From positions 1 through 64,000 of the forward strand of contig NZ_JAIMCB010000008.1 in assembly GCF_025499425.1 (NCBI RefSeq): a DNA stretch of 64,000 nt, in the 5' to 3' direction. Under the pieces are notes generated by a model. The model was given only the letters and a program-made list of their open reading frames with translations, made no database searches and had not been told where the DNA came from. The position numbers were made by a program, and so were the translations under genes. Every line of letters begins with the position of its first letter. Position 1 is the first letter of the stretch. Positions 25,246-33,358 of the stretch are shown one piece after another. Source of the DNA: Acidiferrimicrobium sp. IK (GTDB lineage Bacteria > Actinomycetota > Acidimicrobiia > Acidimicrobiales > Palsa-688).

Positions 25246-25256
25246 CTACAAGGTAG
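25246..25256. promoter_or_regulatory. Operator-like dyad at the VapC-module promoter
   Basis: CTACAAGGTAG pairs CTAC with GTAG around a 3-nt centre and overlaps the minus-strand TACCTT -10-like element, 5 bases before the antitoxin GTG. A half-similar CCTACA recurs inside the coding start (25223-25229 region). Autoregulation is inferred. Confidence 0.4.
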
Positions 25257-25307
25257 CACATTCGGATCCCCGACGACCGGGGCCGTTCACCCCTTTGAGG
25301 TCGCCCT

Positions 25308-26543
25308 CTAGTCCGGCTCGTAGTCGAACTCGAAGCCGCCGATGCGGACCCGGTCGCCGCTGCGGGCGCCGGCCTTGGCCAGCGCCTTGTCCACGCCGAG
25401 GCTCTTGAGCCGCCCCTGGGCGTAGGCCAGCGCCTCCACGTTGGTGAGGTCGGAGAGCGCCACGGCCCGCAGCGCCGGGCGGCCAGTGACCTCCCAGCCG
25501 CCGTCCATGCCCCGCTCGACCACGACCCCTACAGGCGCCGGTCGGTGGACCACGAAGCGGCGGGGACGGCTCTCCCCGGAGCGGGCTCCGGCCACCAGCT
25601 GCGACAGGGCGCCGAGGAGGGGACGCAAGCCTTCGCCGGTCAGGGCCGAGATGCGCATGTCGGGCCCCGGGGCGTCTGGCGGCGCGGCGTCGAGCTTGGA
25701 GCCGATCACGATGCGGGGCCGCTCGGCCAGCTCCGGGCGGTAGCGGCGCAGCTCCTCGACCAAGATGCGCTCCTGCTCGTCGGGGCTGCGCCCGTCGGCG
25801 GCGGTCAAGTCGACGAGGACGACCATGGCCCGGGCCCGCTCGATGTGGCGCAAGAACCGGTGGCCGAGGCCCTTGCCCTCGCTGGCCCCTTCGATCAGGC
25901 CGGGAATGTCGGCCACGACGAACTCGTGCTCCTCGAAGCGGACCACACCCAGGTGGGGTTCGAGGGTGGTGAAGGGATAGTCGGCGATCTTCGGCTTGGC
26001 CGCGGAGATCCGGGAGATGAGCGTGCTCTTGCCGGCGTTGGGGAACCCGACCAAGGCCACGTCGGCCATCAGCCGCAGCTCCATGTTGTACCAGTGCTCC
26101 TCGCCCAGCTCGGCCTGCTCGGCGAAGGCCGGCGCCCGCCGGCGGTTGGAGAGGAAGCGGGCGTTGCCCTTGCCGCCCTGGCCGCCCTTGCCGGCCAGCC
26201 ATCGGTCGCCTTCGGTGGTCAAGTCGGCGAGCACCTTGCCGTCGAGGTCTTTGATCACGGTGCCCTCAGGCACTGGGACCTCGAGGTCGGCGCCGCCCTT
26301 GCCGTGGCGACCCTTGCCGGCGCCGTGGGTGCCGTTGGCGGCTCGACGGTGCGGGTGGTCGCGGAACCCGTACAGCGAGGCGGTGTTGCGGTCGGCGACC
26401 AGCCACACGTCGCCGCCGTCGCCGCCGTCGCCGCCGTCGGGTCCGCCCTTGGCGACGTGGGCCTCACGGCGGAAAGACACCGAGCCGGCGCCGCCGTCCC
26501 CGGCTTTGACGTGGAGCTGCGCCTCGTCTACGAATCCGGACAT
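25308..26543 (-). CDS. obgE: Obg/CgtA ribosome-assembly GTPase
   Basis: The 411-aa protein has the glycine-rich Obg fold (GDGGAGSVSFRREAHVAKGG, GGDGGDGGDVWL), the G domain (G1 GFPNAGKST, G3 DIPGL) and a C-terminal OCT domain (about residues 330-411, ending VRIGGFEFDYEPD). Obg binds the 50S subunit and ppGpp and acts in ribosome assembly. The order rplU-rpmA-obgE is the conserved bacterial order. Confidence 0.97.
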   Translation of the reverse strand: MSGFVDEAQLHVKAGDGGAGSVSFRREAHVAKGGPDGGDGGDGGDVWLVADRNTASLYGFRDHPHRRAANGTHGAGKGRHGKGGADLEVPVPEGTVIKDLDGKVLADLTTEGDRWLAGKGGQGGKGNARFLSNRRRAPAFAEQAELGEEHWYNMELRLMADVALVGFPNAGKSTLISRISAAKPKIADYPFTTLEPHLGVVRFEEHEFVVADIPGLIEGASEGKGLGHRFLRHIERARAMVVLVDLTAADGRSPDEQERILVEELRRYRPELAERPRIVIGSKLDAAPPDAPGPDMRISALTGEGLRPLLGALSQLVAGARSGESRPRRFVVHRPAPVGVVVERGMDGGWEVTGRPALRAVALSDLTNVEALAYAQGRLKSLGVDKALAKAGARSGDRVRIGGFEFDYEPD

Positions 26544-26590
26544 CAGAGCGGCTGGGGGAAGGAGCCGGCCCCGTACCAGGCCGGCGGCAC

Positions 26591-26848
26591 TCAGCCCTCG
26601 GGGGTGAGGATGTCGACCAGCTTGCGGCCCTTGCGGGAACCGAACTTCACCGTGCCCGCGGCGAGGGCGAAGAGGGTGTCGTCCCCGCCCCGCCCGACGT
26701 TCTCGCCGGGGTGGAAGTGGGTGCCGCGCTGGCGGACGATGATGGAGCCTGCGGTGACGGCGGTGCCGTCGAACACCTTCACGCCGAGGCGCTGGGCGTT
26801 GGAGTCACGGCCGTTGCGGGTGGACCCGCCGCCTTTGGTCTTGGACAT
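26591..26848 (-). CDS. rpmA: 50S ribosomal protein L27
   Basis: The 85-aa protein begins [20 protein letters not shown] and contains [20 protein letters not shown] and [20 protein letters not shown], all L27 signatures. Its N-terminus reaches the peptidyl-transferase centre. It lies 6 bases after rplU, and obgE follows. Confidence 0.97.
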   Translation of the reverse strand: MSKTKGGGSTRNGRDSNAQRLGVKVFDGTAVTAGSIIVRQRGTHFHPGENVGRGGDDTLFALAAGTVKFGSRKGRKLVDILTPEG

Positions 26849-26854
26849 GCCTGG

Positions 26855-27163
26855 CTACCTCTGGATCCCTGTGATCTCGATCTCGGTGTAGTGCTGGCGG
26901 TGACCCCACTTGGTGCGGCCCCGGGTCTTGGGCTTGTAGGTGAATCCTCGGATCTTGGGACCCTTGGTCTCTCCCACCACCCGAGCTGTCACCTTGGCCC
27001 CGGCCAGCTGGGCCGGTCCGGCCAGGACGGTCTCGCCGTCCACGACCAGGACAGGGGCGAACTCGACCGCCTCGCCCTCGGCCTTGCCGAGCAGCTCGAC
27101 GGAGAGGGTCTGGCCCTCTTCCACCCGTTCCTGCTTGCCACCTGTCGCAATCACCGCATACAC
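26855..27163 (-). CDS. rplU: 50S ribosomal protein L21
   Basis: From the GTG at 27163 the 102-aa protein reads VYAVIATGGKQERVEEGQTL and has KGPKIRGFTYKPKTRGRTKW and GHRQHYTEIEITGI, matching L21 in length and sequence. Longer frames upstream only run through rng on the other register. It begins the rplU-rpmA-obgE set, 65 bases after rng. Confidence 0.96.
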   Translation of the reverse strand: MYAVIATGGKQERVEEGQTLSVELLGKAEGEAVEFAPVLVVDGETVLAGPAQLAGAKVTARVVGETKGPKIRGFTYKPKTRGRTKWGHRQHYTEIEITGIQR

Positions 27164-27228
27164 AAGAGGGTGAGTATACCGGTCGGCGGGCGAGCCCACA
27201 GGTCGGGCCGGGAACCCGACCCGCGGGG

Positions 27229-29358
27229 TCAGCTGAGGAGCGACTCGTCGAAGACCAGGCCCCGGCCCCCGCAGGTCGGGCACGACTCCGAGAACGACTC
27301 CACCAGGCCCTCGGAGATGCGCTTCCTGGTCATCTCCACCAGGCCCAGCTCGGAGATGTCGAAGACCTGCGTCCGGGTCTTGTCCCGGGCCAGGGCGTCC
27401 CGGAAGGTCTTGATGACCTCGGCCCGGTTGGCGGCGATCTCCATGTCGATGAAGTCGATGACGATGATCCCGCCGATGTCGCGGAGGCGCAGCTGGTGGG
27501 CGATCTCCTCGGCGGCCTCGAGGTTGTTGCGGAACACCGTCTCCTCGAGGTTGCTCTTGCCGACGTTCTTGCCGGTGTTGACGTCGATGACCGTCAGCGC
27601 CTCGGTCCGCTCGATGATCAGCGAACCTCCCGACGGCAGCCACACCTTCCGGTCCAGGGCCTTGTGGATCTGCTCGTGCACGTGGTAGCGCTCGAAGGGG
27701 GGGAGCGGGTCGTCGGAGTCCGACGCCTTCTCCACCCGGTCGGCCAGCTCCGGGCTGATCGAAGCCACGTAGTCGCGGACCTCCTCGTAGAGCTCGGGGT
27801 CGTCGATGACCACGCCGCGGTAGTTGCGGTTGAACTCCTCGCGGATGACCCGCACCGCCATGTCCGGCTCCCGGTACAGCAGCGCCGGGGCTCGCGAGCT
27901 CTTGGCCAGGGCGTCGATCCGCTCCCACTGGCCGAGCAGCCGGGCGACGTCGCGGCGCAGCTCGTCGGGGCTGGCGCCTTCGGCGGCGGTGCGCACGATC
28001 AGGCCGTGACCGGCGGGGCGGACCTCGTCGAGGATCCGCCGGAGCCGCTTGCGCTCGTCGTCGGCCAGCCGCTTGGAGATCCCGTAGGTGTCGCTGCCGG
28101 GGATCAGCACGACGAAACGGCCGGGCAGGGACACCTCCTGGGTGAGGCGGGCGCCCTTGGTGCCGATGGGGTTCTTGGTGACCTGGCACAGGACCGTCTG
28201 GCCGGTCTTGAGCAGCTGCTCGATGCGGGCGTCGCGCGCCGCTCCGGCCAGCTTGCCGCGGGTGGGCTTGCCCTTGCCGTCGGGGGCGGGAGGCTCGACG
28301 TCGTCGGTGTCGTAGCGGACGTCGCCCCGGTACAAGACCGCGTTCTTTGGGGTGCCGATGTCGACGAACGCCGCTTCCATGCCCGGCAGCACGTTCTGGA
28401 CCCGTCCGATGTAGATGTTGCCGTCGATCTGGGTGGCGTCATCGGCCGGCCGCGACACGTAGTGCTCGATGAGCGTGCGGCCCTCGAGGACCGCGATCTG
28501 GGTGGCGTGGGGTTCCTTGTGGACCACCATCAGGTACCGCCCGACCGGGCGGCCCTTGCGCTCCCGGCCCCGTCGGCGGTCGAGGGTTTCCTCGTCGATC
28601 GAGGCGGGGTCGTCGACCAGGACCGCCTCGACGGGGACCGGGCCGCGCCGCTTGGCGGCGGGCCGGCGGTCGCGTTCGGGTGCCGCGCCGTCCGCGCCGG
28701 CCCGGTCGGCCCCGGACCGGCCGCCCGAGCGGTTGCGGCGGCGTCGCTTGGAGCGGTTTTCGTCGGCGTCGCTGAAAGCCGTCCGCCCGGCGGGGCGGTC
28801 CGCGGCGACCGGGACCGGGGCCGGGCGGGTGTCGCCGATGCGCGGCTTGGCCGGCGCCGGCCGCTCCCCGGCCGGCGGCGCGGCGGCGACCGGGGCCGGG
28901 CTGGCGGGCGGGGCGGGCGGGGTGGGACCGGCGGCGCCAGGCCCTCTGCCGGCGGTCGCGGTGACCTCTCCGGCCGGGTCGGCGCTGCCCGCCGCGGGAG
29001 CGGCGCGGCGGTCCTCGCCCGGCGGGCTGTCGGGGGCGTGGTCGCCGTCGCCTTCGCCGTCGCCTTGGTCGACGGGCACGCCGGCCCCGGCCCGGCTGCG
29101 GTTGCGCCCGCCGCGGGAGCCCCGCCGGCGCCGGCGGGGCCCGTCGGGCCGCTGGCCGTCTCCGGCCGGCCCGCCAGGCTCGCCGCTACCGCCGCCGGTG
29201 TCGGCGGCGCCGCCGTCGCGGGCGGCGGCCGCTGCGGTGGGCGTCAGGTCGGCTCCGGGCTGGCGGTCCGGCCCGGCCGGGCGGTCAGGGGCGCTCGGGC
29301 CCGAGCGGGTCGGTGTGTCGTTCCCCGGCCCCGGGAGGGGCGTTGCAGCGTCGGACAT
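27229..29358 (-). CDS. rng: Ribonuclease E/G family protein
   Basis: The 709-aa protein has a disordered N-terminal ~250 residues rich in Pro, Gly, Ala and Arg, then an S1-like domain (GNIYIGRVQNVLPGMEAAFV) and the catalytic core with VIDVNTGKNVG and GGIIVIDFIDM, which hold the two Asp metal ligands, and CPTCGGRG, the Zn-link. It would start mRNA decay and process rRNA. Actinobacterial RNase E typically carries such unstructured N-terminal arms. It lies directly upstream of rplU-rpmA. Confidence 0.93.
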   Translation of the reverse strand: MSDAATPLPGPGNDTPTRSGPSAPDRPAGPDRQPGADLTPTAAAAARDGGAADTGGGSGEPGGPAGDGQRPDGPRRRRRGSRGGRNRSRAGAGVPVDQGDGEGDGDHAPDSPPGEDRRAAPAAGSADPAGEVTATAGRGPGAAGPTPPAPPASPAPVAAAPPAGERPAPAKPRIGDTRPAPVPVAADRPAGRTAFSDADENRSKRRRRNRSGGRSGADRAGADGAAPERDRRPAAKRRGPVPVEAVLVDDPASIDEETLDRRRGRERKGRPVGRYLMVVHKEPHATQIAVLEGRTLIEHYVSRPADDATQIDGNIYIGRVQNVLPGMEAAFVDIGTPKNAVLYRGDVRYDTDDVEPPAPDGKGKPTRGKLAGAARDARIEQLLKTGQTVLCQVTKNPIGTKGARLTQEVSLPGRFVVLIPGSDTYGISKRLADDERKRLRRILDEVRPAGHGLIVRTAAEGASPDELRRDVARLLGQWERIDALAKSSRAPALLYREPDMAVRVIREEFNRNYRGVVIDDPELYEEVRDYVASISPELADRVEKASDSDDPLPPFERYHVHEQIHKALDRKVWLPSGGSLIIERTEALTVIDVNTGKNVGKSNLEETVFRNNLEAAEEIAHQLRLRDIGGIIVIDFIDMEIAANRAEVIKTFRDALARDKTRTQVFDISELGLVEMTRKRISEGLVESFSESCPTCGGRGLVFDESLLS

Positions 29359-29373
29359 GGGTGTGTTCCCTTC

Positions 29374-30153
29374 TCATGACGCACGCTCCAAAGCGTGCGG
29401 CGCGTCCGTCGCGGCGGTGGTCCCCCCGAGCCCCAGCGGCTCCCACCGCGCGCCGTCGCGCGAAATCCATTGGTGCAACCTTCGCACGTGCGCCTCGGCC
29501 AGGTCGGGGCCGAGGGCCCCGAGAAGCTCGGAGGGGCGCACCCCGCGGGGTCGGGTACCCAGCTCGGCCTCGAGCCAGACCCCTTCCCCGACCCCGGCTT
29601 CAGTAGCACCGAGGACGCGGAGGTCGATGATTCCGGGGCGGACGTCGTCGACGACCTCCACCCCCTTGCGGCTCCGGGCGACCATCGCGCTCGGAGCGGC
29701 GAGCAGAGCGGCCACTCGCGCGGCCATCTCCTCCTCCCCCACCGCGGCGTGTCCGTCGGCCGCGATGGCCGCCAGGCGCCACGTGCAGGAGGTGACGTCC
29801 TCCTGCAGGGACGGGGCGCGCGCCTCGAGCGGCGCGACGGCGAGAACATCCACGCCGAGGGGAAGCGCCGCGGACAGGCGAGCGGGCAGCGCCTCCAAGT
29901 CGAGCTGCTCGGCCCCTGCGCCCAGCTCGAGGTCCAAGGTCGCGTCCAGCTCTATGTCGAGGTACTCGGCCAGCGACTCGTGGCCGGTGGGCAAGGCCAG
30001 CCCGAAGCTGACCTTGGGCCGGGGCGAGAAGCCTTCGCTGTAGGCCAGCGGCAGCTGCTCGCGGCGGAAGGCCCGCTCCCACATGCGGGCCACGTCTCTA
30101 TGGCTGCTCCAGCGGATCTTGCCCAGCTTGGCGAAGCGGACCCTGATCTTCAC
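29374..30153 (-). CDS. DUF2344 (TIGR03936) protein paired with a radical SAM protein
   Basis: About 259 aa from the GTG at 30153: VKIRVRFAKLGKIRWSSHRD, then LPLAYSEGFSPRPKVSFGLA and LPTGHESLAEYLDIEL, the DUF2344 hallmark. In most genomes this family follows, or is fused to, the TIGR03960 radical SAM protein, as here, where the genes overlap by GTGA. Its biochemical role is not established; the usual location next to rng and rplU suggests RNA or ribosome modification. Confidence 0.9.
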   Translation of the reverse strand: MKIRVRFAKLGKIRWSSHRDVARMWERAFRREQLPLAYSEGFSPRPKVSFGLALPTGHESLAEYLDIELDATLDLELGAGAEQLDLEALPARLSAALPLGVDVLAVAPLEARAPSLQEDVTSCTWRLAAIAADGHAAVGEEEMAARVAALLAAPSAMVARSRKGVEVVDDVRPGIIDLRVLGATEAGVGEGVWLEAELGTRPRGVRPSELLGALGPDLAEAHVRRLHQWISRDGARWEPLGLGGTTAATDAPHALERAS

Positions 30154-32126
30154 TGCGCACGCTCGTTGCGTCGCCCGAGGGTGACCGGCACCGCTCCGAG
30201 CAGAGCCGGGGGCCGGACCCCGCCGGAGCCGAGGTCCTGGCCGGTGCCCTGACTGCCGCCGGCGGGCGGCACGGGGGAGGCCACCACGTGCTCGATGCCG
30301 TAGCCGGTGCACGCCCCGCAGTCGTAGCAGGGGGTCCACCGGCAGTCGGGGGTGCCCGCCGCGGCCAGGGCGTCGAGCCACTCCTGCCAGAGGAAGTCGT
30401 CGTGCAAACCGGCCGAGATGTGAGCCCACGGCAGCAGCTCGTCCTCGGTGCGGTGCCTGTGGACGTACCAGTCGATCGACAGGCCGTGGGCGGCCATGGC
30501 CTCGGTCCAGAGGTTCACGTCGAAGTGCTCGGACCACTCCTGGAACGTACCGCCGCGCCGCCACACCTCTTCGATGACCGCCCCGACGCGCCGGTCGCCG
30601 CGGCTGGCGATCCCCTCGGCCAGCGACGCCTTCGGGTCGTGCCAGCGCATCTGCACGCCGCGGTCCTTGCGGGTGGCGTCGCGCAGCAGGTTGACCTTGC
30701 GCATCAGCTCGGCGGGGGTGTCCTGCCCGAACCACTGGAACGGTGTCTGCGGTTTGGGCACGAACCCGCCCACCGACGCGGTGACCGACACCGCCTTGTT
30801 GTGGCGGCGCCCGACGCTGACGCAGTTGCGGGCCAGCTCGGCGATGCCGAGCGTGTCCTCGTCGGTCTCGGTGGGCAGGCCGGTGAGGAAGTACAGCTTG
30901 ACCCGCCGCCACCCCTGCGAGAACGCCGAGTCGACCGCCCCGTAGAGGTCCTCCTCGCGGATCAGTTTGTTGATCACCTGGCGCATCCGCCAAGTGCCGC
31001 CCTCCGGCGCGAAGGTCAAGCCGGTGCGGCGGACCTTTTGGATCTCGCTGGCAATGCCCACCGTGAAGGCGTCGACGCGAAGGCTCGGCAGGCTCACGCC
31101 GACCTGACCGGCGCAGGTCGGGTCGTTGATGATCCCCGACACCACCGAGTCGATCCCGGAGAAGTCGGCGCTCGACAGCGACGTGAGCGACACCTCGTCG
31201 TAGCCGGTGCGGGCCAGCCCGTCCGACACCATCTGGCGGACCTGCTCGGCGGGCCGCTCGCGCACCGGCCTGGTGATCATGCCGGCCTGACAGAACCGGC
31301 ATCCCCGCGTGCAGCCCCGGAAGATCTCCACGTTGAGGCGGTCGTGGACCACCTCGGTCATCGGGACCAGCTGCCGGCGTGGGTAGGGCCACGCGCCCAG
31401 GTCCGCGATGGTCTGTTTCTCCACCTTCTCCGGCACGTCCGGGTACTTCGGGGTGACCGACACCAGCCGCTGCCCGTCGTAGGCCACGTCGTACATGGAC
31501 GGGACGTACACGCCCGGCTGCGACGCCAGGTCCCGCAGCAGCCGCTGCCGGGACCCCGGGGTGCGCCCGCCGGCCTTCCAGGCCCTGACCGCCTCGCTGA
31601 TCGGCCCGACCGGCTCCTCGCCGTCGCCGATCACGAACAGGTCGACGAAGTCGGCGAGCGGCTCCGGGTTGAACGTGCAGTGGCCGCCGGCGACGACGAG
31701 GGGGTGCTCGGGGCCCCGGTCCGCGGCCCGCACCGGCACGCCGGCCAGGTCGACGCAGTTGAGCAGGTTGGTGTAGACCAGCTCGGCCGACAGGTTGAAC
31801 GCGAGCAGGTCGAAGTCCCGGGCCGGCGTGTGGGTGTCGACGGAGAAAAGGGGGATGGCGCGGCCCCGCATCTCGTGCTCCATGTCCACCCACGGCGCGT
31901 ACGCCCGCTCCGCCAGCGCGTCGTCGCGCTCATTGAGGATCTCGTAGAGGATCTGCAGACCCTGGTTGGGCAGGCCGACCTCGTACGCGTCGGGGTAGAG
32001 CAGCAACCAGGCGGCCTTGGCGGGCGAGTGGACCGGAGCTTGGGCCCCGTCCTCGCAGCCGATGTAGCGGGCGGGCTTGGACACCCGCCCCAGGATCGGC
32101 TCGATCTGGGACCACACGCTCGTCAT
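30150..32126 (-). CDS. B12-binding/radical SAM protein (TIGR03960 family)
   Basis: About 658 aa from the ATG at 32126 (SD GGGAG close upstream). Residues ~1-230 form the family N-terminal B12-binding-like fold (LLLYPDAYEVGLPNQGLQIL). The radical SAM cluster motif is FRGCTRGCRFCQAG (C-x3-C-x2-C). A Cys-rich C-terminus, TPCYDCGACTGYG, probably binds another Fe-S cluster. The substrate is not established; the DUF2344 partner follows. The longer frame to 33302 is antisense-register read-through of rodA. Confidence 0.9.
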   Translation of the reverse strand: MTSVWSQIEPILGRVSKPARYIGCEDGAQAPVHSPAKAAWLLLYPDAYEVGLPNQGLQILYEILNERDDALAERAYAPWVDMEHEMRGRAIPLFSVDTHTPARDFDLLAFNLSAELVYTNLLNCVDLAGVPVRAADRGPEHPLVVAGGHCTFNPEPLADFVDLFVIGDGEEPVGPISEAVRAWKAGGRTPGSRQRLLRDLASQPGVYVPSMYDVAYDGQRLVSVTPKYPDVPEKVEKQTIADLGAWPYPRRQLVPMTEVVHDRLNVEIFRGCTRGCRFCQAGMITRPVRERPAEQVRQMVSDGLARTGYDEVSLTSLSSADFSGIDSVVSGIINDPTCAGQVGVSLPSLRVDAFTVGIASEIQKVRRTGLTFAPEGGTWRMRQVINKLIREEDLYGAVDSAFSQGWRRVKLYFLTGLPTETDEDTLGIAELARNCVSVGRRHNKAVSVTASVGGFVPKPQTPFQWFGQDTPAELMRKVNLLRDATRKDRGVQMRWHDPKASLAEGIASRGDRRVGAVIEEVWRRGGTFQEWSEHFDVNLWTEAMAAHGLSIDWYVHRHRTEDELLPWAHISAGLHDDFLWQEWLDALAAAGTPDCRWTPCYDCGACTGYGIEHVVASPVPPAGGSQGTGQDLGSGGVRPPALLGAVPVTLGRRNERAQ

Positions 32127-32185
32127 CTCCCGCACCACACTACCTGGCGGTGCAGTGTGGACTCCGGCGGCGTTCGCTGGACAGC

Positions 32186-33358
32186 TCAGGCGAAACGGCG
32201 CATGCGGACGTTCAGGACCAGACCGATCCCGGCGAAGGTGGCGATGATCGCCGACCCGCCGTAGCTCATGAGCGGCAGGGGGATGCCGGCGATCGGCATG
32301 ATTCCCATGGTCATGCCGACGTTCTCGAAGATCTGGAACACCAGCATGGCCAGCACCCCGACGCAAAACAGGGTCCCCACCAGGTCCCGGGCCAGGGTCG
32401 CCGCTCGCCAGGTCCGCCACACCATGATCACGAACAGCAGCAGGAGCGCCCCCGAGCCGACCAGCCCGACCTGCTCGCCGACCGCGGTGAAGATGAAGTC
32501 GGTGCGCTGCTCGGGCACGTAGGACAGGTTGGTCTGGGTTCCCTTGCCGATGCCCTTGCCGAACACTCCGCCGTCGCTGATGGTCAGCTTCGACTCGGCG
32601 ATGTTGTACAAGTTGGCGCCGGCCGCGGTGGCCAGCAGCTGGGTGTTGGGCTGGTCGGGGCTGTTGACAAACGAGGTCAACCGGTCCTTCTGGTACTGCT
32701 TGAGGACCCCGAAGTGGACCACCCCGAACATGGCGACCACGACGATCAGCAGCAGCGCCAGCAGGTGGCGTCCCTTGCCGCCGCCCACCACCAGCACGGC
32801 GATCAGCACCGCACCGAGGACCAAGGCGGTGCCGAGGTCGGGCTGCTTGTAGATGAGCGCGAAGGGGATGGCAGCCATCACCAGGATGACGATGAAGGCC
32901 CGCAGCGGTAATCGGCCCTTGAAGTTGGCCGCGTACGCGGCCAACGCGATGATCAGCGCCACCTTGGCCAGCTCGGACGGCTCGAGCTGGTAGCTGCCGA
33001 ACTGGAACCACGCCTGAGCCCCCTTGGACTTGTGGCCGACGGCGTACACCGCGAGGAGCAGGAACAGCGCCCCGCCGTAGAACACCGGGGCCAGGTCCCG
33101 GTAGCGGCGGTAGTCGATGGCGGCCACCACCAGCATCACGACGATGCCGATGGCCATGAAGATCGCCTGCTTCTTCATGTAGTACTGCGGCGAGAGGCCC
33201 TGGGCCTGCAGCTGGTCGCGGGTGGCGGTGTAGACCATCAGGGTCCCGAAGGCGCCGACGAGCACGGTGGCGATGGCCAGGATCGGGTCGAAGTGGATCC
33301 ACACTGACGGGCCGCTGCGCCGCCTGGGGTTGCCGGGCGCGGGTGAGGAGTTGATCAT
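32186..33358 (-). CDS. rodA: RodA, SEDS peptidoglycan glycosyltransferase
   Basis: The 390-aa polytopic membrane protein has about ten helices and SEDS signatures: GSYQLEPSELAKVALIIALA, QPDLGTALVLGAVLIAVLVV and GIPLPLMSYGGSAIIATFAG. It polymerises glycan strands with the class B transpeptidase PBP2. Its ATG overlaps the mrdA stop (ATGA), so the pair is coupled. Confidence 0.95.
   Translation of the reverse strand: MINSSPAPGNPRRRSGPSVWIHFDPILAIATVLVGAFGTLMVYTATRDQLQAQGLSPQYYMKKQAIFMAIGIVVMLVVAAIDYRRYRDLAPVFYGGALFLLLAVYAVGHKSKGAQAWFQFGSYQLEPSELAKVALIIALAAYAANFKGRLPLRAFIVILVMAAIPFALIYKQPDLGTALVLGAVLIAVLVVGGGKGRHLLALLLIVVVAMFGVVHFGVLKQYQKDRLTSFVNSPDQPNTQLLATAAGANLYNIAESKLTISDGGVFGKGIGKGTQTNLSYVPEQRTDFIFTAVGEQVGLVGSGALLLLFVIMVWRTWRAATLARDLVGTLFCVGVLAMLVFQIFENVGMTMGIMPIAGIPLPLMSYGGSAIIATFAGIGLVLNVRMRRFA

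Noticed and set aside
30288..32264. 658-aa plus-strand frame opposite the radical SAM gene
   Set aside because: The opposite strand carries the complete TIGR03960 protein with its Cys motifs; this is a shadow.
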